Shown here piece after piece: positions 1 through 6,199 of a stretch of DNA of 7,314 nt (position 1 is its first letter; each line of letters begins with the position of its first letter). The position numbers and the translations under genes are program-made. Below the pieces are notes generated by a model, which was given only the letters and a program-made list of their open reading frames with translations, ran no database searches and had not been told where the DNA came from. The stretch is from Candidatus Latescibacterota bacterium (lineage in GTDB: Bacteria > JAAXHH01 > JABIQT01). The stretch is from assembly GCA_018667995.1 (NCBI GenBank), contig JABIQT010000429.1:1-7314 (forward strand), given 5' to 3'.

Positions 1-2310
1 ATACCTGTACACAGTCGATCCTACAACGTCATATTCGCGCATACACTATTAGAAACTGAAATATACAAAGGTGGGCCAATAGGCTACCAGGTCGCGAATT
101 ACCGCTTCAAATATGAGGACGGTGAAGTGGTCGACGCTCCGGTTAGAGAGCGGTTTGAGATCAGTGTGCTGCCGCTGGAGTGGGGCCAGTATCCCTTTCT
201 GAGTGTTCCAGATCAGAAATCAAGTCTGATAGATAGATATGACGGGCCTTGGGAACAAGCAGGGCGACGGCAAACTGAGGCAGACCAGGGCTGGCCTGGC
301 GGTTATTTCCTTTGGTCCTGGCCCAACCCCAGACCCGATGAAGTTATAGAAAGCATAACGGTGGAGCCCGGTGATCTCAAGTTCGTGATCTCTGCAATTA
401 CTCTTGGGAGAGTGGACGAAGAACCCCTTTGCAGGCGTGCAGCCAAAACCGTGAAGATCGATTTGAAAGACCAGCAGGCGGCGGACCAGGAATTCAATCT
501 TGAAGTGCAAGTTGACAGAGGTGTAGCTACCTACCCTTATCCCTTGCCGGAGGCGACCCCTGAGGAGTTCCTGAACGATAAGTTCCGAGGATGGGGCGAA
601 CCGCAGAATGACAAGAGTAGTCCTGCCCATGTGGATATAGCCGGTACGCCTTCAGCTACAGTTTCTGTCAAGCAGGATGGTAAAGAGATCGGTACCGTAA
701 ACTGGGGTGATCTGGAGAAGAAGAAGCTCGTTGATACGGACCGAATGCGAATTGAGATTATTGATGGTGGCCGAAATTGGGTACATACTACTGTGATCGA
801 TGAGGATACGGGGAAGCCCATTCCTTGTCGCGTTCATTTTCGGTCGGAGAAGGGAGTGCCCTATGCGCCCCATGGCCACCATGCCCATGTAAACTCCAAT
901 ATGGGAACATGGCACATGGATATAGGGGGGGATGTACGATTAGGGCAGATATCCTATGCTTACATAGATGGAAAATGCCAGGGCTGGTTACCCAGAGGGG
1001 ATGTGTTGGTGGATGTAGCACGCGGGTTTGAGTACGAGCCTCTGCGGACACGCGTCAGCATCGAACCTGGACAAAGAGAACTAACTCTAAAACTGAAACG
1101 ATGGACCGATCTCACGAAAGAGCGCTACTTCAGTGGCGATACGCACGTCCACTTCTTGTCGACTCAAGGGGCCCATACGGAAGCCAGGGGAGAGGGGTTA
1201 CACGTTGTCAATCTTTTACTCTCGCAATGGGGTAGCCTATTTACTAACACTGAGGAATTCACTGGGCAAGCTAGTATTTCTGGTGATGGTGATAGCATCG
1301 TCTATGCAACCCAAGAGAATCGCCAGCACATGTTGGGACATCTTAGCCTCCTTGGTCTTAAGGAGCCCGTTATGCCTTGGTGCTCCGGAGGTCCAGGCGA
1401 GGCGGAACTTGGTGGGAATCTGGAAACCACTCTGTCCCATTGGGCTGATGCCTGTCATGCGCAGGGCGGAACCGTCGTCATACCACATATCCCAACGCCA
1501 AACTGTGAGCCTGCCACGCTAATAGCTACCGGGCGGGCCGACGCTGTTGAAATGCTCGTTCATAGTGAGTATAACCATCTTGAATACTACAAATATCTGA
1601 ATTGCGGATACAAGCTACCGCTGGCCGGTGGCACCGACAAGATGTCCGCCGACGTTCCTGTTGGCATTTACCGTACATATGCCTATGTACCGGATGATGA
1701 GGAGTTTACCTACGATGCTTGGTGCAAGGCACTACGTAGTGGGAATACTTTTCATAGTGCCGGTCCTATTCTGCATTTTACAGTAGACGGTAAGCCTATC
1801 GGGAGCGAACTGAAATTATCCGGAAACGGCGGAACTGTGGAGGTAGTTGCCACAGCGGAGTCGACGCTGCCCATTCATTCCCTCGAAATTGTGCAACAGG
1901 GAGGTGTTGTCGCATCAACGGAAGATGGTCAAGGAACCAGGCGGCTTGAGATCAGAACTACCTTGAAGGTTGAGGGAAATACATGGATCGCGGCTCGTTG
2001 TGCCGGTCCTAACTACACAAGCGTTCCTCACTTCGATGGGTGGCGCCGGGGAATCATGGCGCATACCTCCCCTATATACATCGCATGTGGCGGTGAATAT
2101 CATCTGTTCGATATGGAGAATGCGCAGTATATGTTGAGTCTGGTCGACGGTGGATTGTCATACATCAGGCAGCGTAGTCCAAGGTTGGAGCCCGGTACCG
2201 TCACGCACCATCATGGTGAAGGGGACCACCAGGCCTTTTTGGAACGCCCGTTTCTGGAGGCCCAGCAGGCTATACACAAACGGATGCATGATTTTGGGAT
2301 ACCACATTGA
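1..2310 (+). CDS. CehA/McbA-type PHP metallohydrolase (5'-partial)
   Basis: Likely a metal-dependent hydrolase of the CehA/McbA group within the PHP superfamily, whose characterised members cleave ester, amide or carbamate bonds; the substrate here is unknown. The frame is open from base 1, and residues before the first GTG (127) read as normal protein, so the true start lies upstream and 769 codons are visible. Counting residues from base 1: about 1-260 look like beta-rich N-terminal domains; about 264-372 resemble a carboxypeptidase-regulatory-like fold (DEDTGKPIPCRVHF, later VDVARGFEYEPLR); the PHP domain starts at GDTHVHF (H382, H384). Further likely metal ligands or conserved sites are E439, H443 and H447 (GHLSLLGL), H496 (VVIPHIP) and D546 (LAGGTD). 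A beta-rich tail ends in a His-rich stretch (THHHGEGDH). Localisation cannot be judged because the N-terminus is missing. It is convergent with the STAS gene, 106 bp away. Family is confident, reaction is not. Confidence 0.88.
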   Translation: MPVHSRSYNVIFAHTLLETEIYKGGPIGYQVANYRFKYEDGEVVDAPVRERFEISVLPLEWGQYPFLSVPDQKSSLIDRYDGPWEQAGRRQTEADQGWPGGYFLWSWPNPRPDEVIESITVEPGDLKFVISAITLGRVDEEPLCRRAAKTVKIDLKDQQAADQEFNLEVQVDRGVATYPYPLPEATPEEFLNDKFRGWGEPQNDKSSPAHVDIAGTPSATVSVKQDGKEIGTVNWGDLEKKKLVDTDRMRIEIIDGGRNWVHTTVIDEDTGKPIPCRVHFRSEKGVPYAPHGHHAHVNSNMGTWHMDIGGDVRLGQISYAYIDGKCQGWLPRGDVLVDVARGFEYEPLRTRVSIEPGQRELTLKLKRWTDLTKERYFSGDTHVHFLSTQGAHTEARGEGLHVVNLLLSQWGSLFTNTEEFTGQASISGDGDSIVYATQENRQHMLGHLSLLGLKEPVMPWCSGGPGEAELGGNLETTLSHWADACHAQGGTVVIPHIPTPNCEPATLIATGRADAVEMLVHSEYNHLEYYKYLNCGYKLPLAGGTDKMSADVPVGIYRTYAYVPDDEEFTYDAWCKALRSGNTFHSAGPILHFTVDGKPIGSELKLSGNGGTVEVVATAESTLPIHSLEIVQQGGVVASTEDGQGTRRLEIRTTLKVEGNTWIAARCAGPNYTSVPHFDGWRRGIMAHTSPIYIACGGEYHLFDMENAQYMLSLVDGGLSYIRQRSPRLEPGTVTHHHGEGDHQAFLERPFLEAQQAIHKRMHDFGIPH

Positions 2311-2416
2311 CCGGGGAGAGTAGCGCAGTTATTTGAGACGCAGCTGAAATTGGATCAAGAGCCAGTGAAGCTCAGCCTGAGAAAAATCTCTTCATCGCAT
2401 CGCCATGATTTATAGA

Positions 2417-2758
2417 CTATTCGGCGTAGCTGTGAACGGCTTCGTCGACCGTATCATATACTCCAAATACGGTGGTCAGTTTGGTCATTTGAAGCAGGCT
2501 GTTTACGCTTCGGGTAACACGTGCCAACTTGAGTTCGCCCCCGTTCTTCTGCATGCGTGTGTAACCTCGAATCAATAACCCTAACCCTGAACTATCAATC
2601 CAGTGGACCTTAGACAGGTCGAAAACGAGCTTGGTTAGCCCCTCATCAATCATCTCATTAAGCTTGCTGCTGAGTGACTGCGTGTCAGTACCTTCGGTCA
2701 ATCGACCGCTTAATTCTAGAATCATCACATCATCACGCTTAATTTCGCGGACTTTCAC
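2417..2758 (-). CDS. STAS-domain protein, anti-sigma factor antagonist type
   Basis: A 113-residue cytoplasmic protein consisting of a single STAS domain, the size of SpoIIAA/RsbV-type anti-anti-sigma factors. Visible features are the strand VMILELSGRLTEG (11-23), the FDLSKV strand (46-51), the signature IDSSGLGLL (54-62) and the C-terminal helix TVDEAVHSY. Ser56 or Ser57 in DSSG aligns with the serine that partner kinases phosphorylate in the family, so the switch residue is intact. Family members release a sigma factor by binding its anti-sigma kinase when unphosphorylated. The GTG start is chosen because GGGGAGG (2768-2774, minus strand) lies about 9 nt upstream. No anti-sigma kinase, sigma factor or PP2C phosphatase gene is next to it, so it is an orphan here. 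It may instead act in another signalling or lipid/transport-linked STAS role. The domain call is firm, the pathway unknown. Confidence 0.92.
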   Translation of the reverse strand: MKVREIKRDDVMILELSGRLTEGTDTQSLSSKLNEMIDEGLTKLVFDLSKVHWIDSSGLGLLIRGYTRMQKNGGELKLARVTRSVNSLLQMTKLTTVFGVYDTVDEAVHSYAE

Positions 2759-2778
2759 GTTACACGTCCTCCCCAGGC

Positions 2779-2798
2779 TACCACTGCCTTAGTAGGTA
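2779..2798. promoter_or_regulatory. Small imperfect dyad next to the -35 box
   Basis: The left arm TACCACT (2779-2785) pairs with the right arm AGT-A-GGTA (2791-2798), giving seven base pairs with one bulged A and a 5-nt centre. It ends one base before the -35 hexamer at 2800 and lies just upstream of the STAS ribosome binding site on the other strand. It could be an operator for a repressor serving the divergent pair, or a small hairpin in the STAS mRNA leader. Short dyads arise by chance, so this is only a candidate. Confidence 0.25.
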
Positions 2799-2799
2799 A

Positions 2800-2829
2800 T
2801 TGACATTTCAGTTTTTATGAGTTTATTAT
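2800..2829 (+). promoter_or_regulatory. Sigma-70-type promoter for the RraA-family gene
   Basis: A perfect -35 hexamer TTGACA (2800-2805) is followed after 18 bp by TATTAT (2824-2829), a 5-of-6 match to the -10 consensus. The spacer is T-rich. Transcription would begin near 2836, giving an untranslated leader of about 195 nt before the RraA-family start at 3031. It lies in the one real divergent intergenic space of the window, as expected. The assignment assumes that the host's main sigma factor uses the common consensus. Confidence 0.6.
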
Positions 2830-2966
2830 GCCCAGACTTTGCGGATCACTTACCGATATCTTCTGAAGCGCAATCTGCCCGTGGAATTCATACCAGAGGA
2901 AGGCCGTTACAGGCTATGTCGGGATTTAACGTGTGAAGTTTACAATGAATTATCATCTGTGTCAAG

Positions 2967-2997
2967 TCCGAAAAGGAGCCCCTCAGGACAATTCGGA
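2967..2997 (+). other. Possible leader hairpin enclosing an SD-like sequence
   Basis: TCCGAA (2967-2972) and TTCGGA (2992-2997) are exact reverse complements and could form a 6-bp stem, extended by a G-U pair at 2966/2998, with a 19-nt loop. The loop contains AAGGAG (2973-2978), a good Shine-Dalgarno sequence with no start codon at a usable distance. The element lies in the leader about 33 nt upstream of the RraA-family start. It has no run of T residues, so it is not an intrinsic terminator. No known riboswitch class is recognised. Confidence 0.2.
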
Positions 2998-3030
2998 TCA
3001 ATCAAATCGTGCGAGAATTAGGAGTTTTCA

Positions 3031-3759
3031 ATGTCAAAGAAGGTAAATCCTCAGGACCAGGCACTCTTCGACTCACTGCGACGGATCAGCATAGACACAG
3101 TATCCGGCCTGTTAATGGGAATGGGGTACCCAGATCAGTATATTGAGGAAGTATTCCCGATAGCCAGGAATACTAAAATGGTTGGTCGCGCCAGAACACT
3201 TCGGTATCTACCAGTTCGGCCCGATTTGAGCGATCAGATGAAGGAGAAATACCAGTTCAGCCTTCTCCACCATGCTATTGAAGAGATCGAGCCAGGAGAC
3301 GTGCTAATGGTTGATGCCGGCGGCTGCACGGGATCTGGATTCATCGGTGATGTTATGCTCTCACGCTTGATAGTTCTGGGTGGTACTGGAATCGTCGTTG
3401 ACGGCGCAATACGTGACCTTACGGTGATGCGCGATATGGGATGCCCTATCTTCACTCGCGGTGTCCACGCGGCGGTGAGTCAACGACGATTAATCGCCGT
3501 CGACTATCAAGTATGTGTTAAGTGCAGCGAGGTTACGGTTGTTCCAGGCGATATCATCCTTGGGGATGACGAAGGCAGTATAGTAATTCCTGCCCAGCTG
3601 GCCGAAGAGGTCGCGCAGAAGGCCATTGAGATTGAGGATCGCGAGTTATATCTACGTGAGGTGATCGAGCGAGGAGAGCGGCCTCTGCAGGAAGTATATC
3701 CTCCCAATGAAGAAGTGCTAAAAGAATATGAGGACCATCGAAAGAACAGGGATAATTAG
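3031..3759 (+). CDS. RraA-family protein, aldolase/decarboxylase-like
   Basis: A 242-residue cytoplasmic protein of the RraA fold, which includes HMG/CHA aldolase (4-hydroxy-4-methyl-2-oxoglutarate or 4-carboxy-4-hydroxy-2-oxoadipate cleavage) and E. coli RraA. The active-site signature of the metal-dependent members, D-X20-R-D, is complete: D107 in GFIGD, then R128-D129 in VVDGAIRD, exactly 20 residues between. Other family marks are PGDVLMVDAGG (88-98), MGCPIFTRGV (136-145), VVPGDIILGDDEG (170-182) and a charged C-terminal helix. A divalent metal and an oxo-acid substrate are therefore expected; the substrate is not determined. ATG at 3031 is supported by AGGAG (3020-3024) with 6-nt spacing. 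Older annotation of such proteins as dimethylmenaquinone methyltransferase is misleading. A strong promoter lies about 200 nt upstream. Its stop TAG interlocks with the stop of the convergent sulfatase. Confidence 0.9.
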   Translation: MSKKVNPQDQALFDSLRRISIDTVSGLLMGMGYPDQYIEEVFPIARNTKMVGRARTLRYLPVRPDLSDQMKEKYQFSLLHHAIEEIEPGDVLMVDAGGCTGSGFIGDVMLSRLIVLGGTGIVVDGAIRDLTVMRDMGCPIFTRGVHAAVSQRRLIAVDYQVCVKCSEVTVVPGDIILGDDEGSIVIPAQLAEEVAQKAIEIEDRELYLREVIERGERPLQEVYPPNEEVLKEYEDHRKNRDN

Positions 3760-5144
3760 CTCCGTCGGAACCGTGTATCTGAATACCAGTCGAGCAGACG
3801 TGTGGTGAGCTCTGCCCGCCTGACGGCATATGTGGGATTCGCATACATGTTATCCAATTCATCCGGGTCTTGTATCATGTTGTAGAGTTCGCCGTAGGGC
3901 TTCCCTGCATAGTAGACCATCTTCCATTCGTCCGTTCGTATCATTAGACGATGACCCTGTTCGGAAAAGACATTTTCTTTGCCTGACGCCGCCGCATCAG
4001 TCAAAAGGGGAACCAGTGAGGTGCCTTGTAGCCGACTGTCGGCGGTGACTCCGGCGAGCTCCAGTACGGTGGGACCTATGTCAATCATCTCGACAAGATC
4101 ATCTACAGGCTGATCAGACCGGACTGGTCCTCCTGCGAATATCAATGGTACCTTGACAATTGAATCATAGTGCGCCCAGAACTTGTACACCAGATTGTGG
4201 TCGCCCAAACAGTCGCCATGATCGCTGGTAAAGAGCACGATGGTATTTTCGGACTGGCTAGCTCGGTTCAAGCTGTGCCGTAGTTCTCCTACCCAATCGT
4301 CGATAAGCGATATATTGGCGCAATAATGGCGCCGCATTCGTTGAATTCGCTCTGGTGTCGCCCTACTCCACCAGATCGCGGCATGCCCGGCACGCCCGTC
4401 CATTCGTCGCATTACTTCCGCATGCTCAGGAGGTTTGGTCTCGATCTCCTTTGGACTGCTAACTGGCTCGGGCAGGTCGATCTCCCGGTATTGGTCTAAA
4501 GCGCTGAGAGGCACATCGTAGGGGTCGTGAGGGCCAGCGAATCCAACCCACATGAACAGCGGATCATTGAAGTCGTATTGTTCAATGTATTGACATGACC
4601 GTCTGCCGATGTAGTTGTCAGGAAACAGCTCTTCATCATACGGCCACACCGCAGCACCCAGGTTGTCGTACCAGTTTTCAATAGTTTCGAAATACCTTTG
4701 TGCCGGGCGTTCAAGATCATGGTCTTTGAGATAGAGATCATAGTCGTCTGGTGGTCCCATTTTTCCCTGCTCATAGTTCTTGTTCTCAACGACAAGGCGG
4801 TAGTCGAAGCCACAGGGCAGCCGTAGCGGAGAGGTATGCATTTTTCCAAGATTGGCCGTGCGATACCCGCTGTCTCTCAATATCTCGATCCAATTCGGCT
4901 CCGATGCAGGCAACCATCGTTCATTTCTTTCAATTCCGTGGGCGTGAACGTATTTTGACGAGACGACACTGTTTCGTGACGGGCCACAGACCGTGGCTTG
5001 TGCGTAGGCGTTAAGGAAGGCTAAGCCTTCACCAGCCAGTTGATCGAGATTTGGCGTGATGATATTCCGCCAGCCATACGAAGCTACCGTATCCCAACGT
5101 TGTTGATCCGTCATTACCAGAATGATATTCGGCCGTTTTTTCAT
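3756..5144 (-). CDS. Type I (formylglycine) sulfatase, cytoplasmic
   Basis: A 462-residue sulfatase of the alkaline-phosphatase superfamily. The catalytic motif CGPSR (C53-R57) matches C-X-P-X-R, in which the Cys is oxidised to formylglycine by a maturation enzyme not encoded in this window. Metal and substrate residues visible are D13 (VMTDQQRWD), K101 and H103 (LGKMH), H206 (AGPHDPY) and D308-H309 (TSDHGDCLGDH). The C-terminal ELYNMIQDPDELDN (419-432) is typical of the family. The protein begins directly with the first core strand (MKKRPNIILVMTDQQ) and has no signal peptide, so it should act in the cytoplasm on an imported or internal small sulfate ester. Phosphonate monoester hydrolases share this architecture and remain an alternative. 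ATG 5144 is backed by AAGGTGG (5153-5159, minus strand), 8 nt away. It is divergent from the LLM gene by 32 bp and overlaps the RraA-family gene by 4 bp at the stops. Confidence 0.93.
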   Translation of the reverse strand: MKKRPNIILVMTDQQRWDTVASYGWRNIITPNLDQLAGEGLAFLNAYAQATVCGPSRNSVVSSKYVHAHGIERNERWLPASEPNWIEILRDSGYRTANLGKMHTSPLRLPCGFDYRLVVENKNYEQGKMGPPDDYDLYLKDHDLERPAQRYFETIENWYDNLGAAVWPYDEELFPDNYIGRRSCQYIEQYDFNDPLFMWVGFAGPHDPYDVPLSALDQYREIDLPEPVSSPKEIETKPPEHAEVMRRMDGRAGHAAIWWSRATPERIQRMRRHYCANISLIDDWVGELRHSLNRASQSENTIVLFTSDHGDCLGDHNLVYKFWAHYDSIVKVPLIFAGGPVRSDQPVDDLVEMIDIGPTVLELAGVTADSRLQGTSLVPLLTDAAASGKENVFSEQGHRLMIRTDEWKMVYYAGKPYGELYNMIQDPDELDNMYANPTYAVRRAELTTRLLDWYSDTRFRRS

Positions 5145-5152
5145 ACTTTATT

Positions 5153-5166
5153 CCACCTTCGGGAGG
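5153..5166. promoter_or_regulatory. Back-to-back ribosome binding sites of a divergent pair
   Basis: In the 32-bp gap between two divergent start codons, AAGGTGG (5153-5159, minus strand) serves the sulfatase and GGGAGG (5161-5166, plus strand) serves the LLM gene, separated by one base. The plus-strand site decides the LLM start. It is 10 nt from ATG 5177 but only 1 nt from GTG 5168, so the ATG is the likely start. No room remains in the gap for either promoter. Confidence 0.7.
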
Positions 5167-5176
5167 CGTGTTGAAG

Positions 5177-6199
5177 ATGTCCGTACAATTTGGTTTCTGC
5201 GTACCTGTATTCGCTTCGCCGGGAGGGAATCTCTTTCGTACTCCCAACTATGATGCTCTCGATCCACGATCGGCGATGGACCTTTCTAAGCTGGCAGACA
5301 AGTTGGGGTACCATGCCCTCTGGGTGGCAGACCACCTGATGCTGGGTGACGACCACGCGATCATGGAAGGTTGGACTACGCTTTCCGCCCTGGCAGGCTG
5401 CACTGAAAGAGCCAAACTGGGCATTATCCACCAGGCAAATCTGTTCAGGAATCCAGCACTGGCCGCAAAAATGGCTTCGACTATCGACTGTATTTCCGAT
5501 GGTAGGTTTGTGTACTTTGCTGATCCCGGCTCCGCCCGAACTGAGCATCTCGCTTACGGATTATCGTGGATTGAGGACCATCCTGAAAGAACATCAGCCT
5601 TTGCCGAAGCCCTCGATATTGTCTTGGCCTTGTGGCAATCGCAGGAGCCGCTAACCAGGTCCGGCCGACACTACGTCCTCTCCGATGCCATCTGCCGTCC
5701 TCAACCTGTTCAGAAGCCGCATCCACCAATATGGATGGGATCCACTACCCCTCAGATGCACAACCTTTGTGCGCAGTATGCCCAGGGATGGAACACCACT
5801 CCGGTGTCCATCGAAGGTCTTCGGACTCGACTGGTAGATCTTAAGTCAGCCTGTGACCAAGCAGGTCGTGATTACTCGAAAATCGAGAAGTCGCTGGAGA
5901 TTCAAATTCTGATTGGAAACGACCACCAGCAAATCCGAAACACCATTCATGGGATGCTTGCCCACACACCAGACCATCAATCCAAGCCGGATCTTCTGGC
6001 CTATCTTGATGGAACGAGCCCCTGTCCACCAGCGAACATGCAGTCTGACTGGTTAATAGGAACACCTCGCGAGGTGAGAAATCGTATTGACGCATATGTG
6101 GATGAGGGCATATCTCATTTCATGCTATGGTTTGTCGATACACCAAGTGACGAGGGGCTACGCTTGTTCGCAAGCGAGGTCCTACCGGCTTATTCCTAA
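5177..6199 (+). CDS. LLM-class flavin-dependent oxidoreductase
   Basis: A 340-residue TIM-barrel enzyme of the bacterial luciferase-like family, which uses reduced FMN or coenzyme F420; the sequence does not settle which. Typical parts in order: strand one with MSVQFGFCVPVF, LADKLGYHALWVADHL (39-54), the core RNPALAAKMASTIDCISDGRF (starting at R91), and QPVQKPHPPIWMGST (176-190). The C-terminal part includes IGTPREVRNRIDAYVDEG, the usual late helix. The glycine-rich stretch that normally follows GRF is here YFADPGSA, an atypical variant. ATG 5177 is preferred over GTG 5168 because of the GGGAGG site 10 nt upstream. Its role could be oxidative attack on an organosulfur, amine or carbonyl compound; this is inference from family and context. 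It is divergent from the sulfatase and convergent with the Gfo/Idh gene, overlapping it by 4 bp. Confidence 0.9.
   Translation: MSVQFGFCVPVFASPGGNLFRTPNYDALDPRSAMDLSKLADKLGYHALWVADHLMLGDDHAIMEGWTTLSALAGCTERAKLGIIHQANLFRNPALAAKMASTIDCISDGRFVYFADPGSARTEHLAYGLSWIEDHPERTSAFAEALDIVLALWQSQEPLTRSGRHYVLSDAICRPQPVQKPHPPIWMGSTTPQMHNLCAQYAQGWNTTPVSIEGLRTRLVDLKSACDQAGRDYSKIEKSLEIQILIGNDHQQIRNTIHGMLAHTPDHQSKPDLLAYLDGTSPCPPANMQSDWLIGTPREVRNRIDAYVDEGISHFMLWFVDTPSDEGLRLFASEVLPAYS

Noticed and set aside
925-931. Run of seven G in the metallohydrolase as a phase-variation tract or frameshift
   Set aside because: The reading frame is coherent on both sides and seven bases is short for a switching tract.
220-1051. 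Several open frames on the minus strand opposite the metallohydrolase
   Set aside because: They are shadows of the coding strand, mutually overlapping and of low-complexity composition, with no recognisable domain.
127-2310. GTG at 127 as the true start of the metallohydrolase
   Set aside because: The frame is open to base 1 with protein-like sequence, and there is no clear ribosome binding site before 127; the gene is 5'-partial.
2371-2390. CTCAG-C-CTGAG and GAGA-AAAA-TCTC inverted repeats as a terminator between convergent genes
   Set aside because: The stems are very short, one has a single-base loop, and no T-run follows on either strand.
2839-3021. 60-codon plus-strand frame with a TTG start
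   Set aside because: No ribosome binding site, no recognisable domain, and its start falls within a few bases of the predicted transcription start; it is better read as part of the leader.
5168-5176. GTG at 5168 as the LLM start
   Set aside because: It lies 1 nt after the GGGAGG site, too close for use; ATG 5177 at 10 nt also matches the usual family N-terminus.
5029-5548. Minus-strand frames of 72 and 135 codons over the sulfatase/LLM start region
   Set aside because: They run antisense to the well-supported LLM gene or out of frame with the sulfatase, and show no domain or ribosome binding site.
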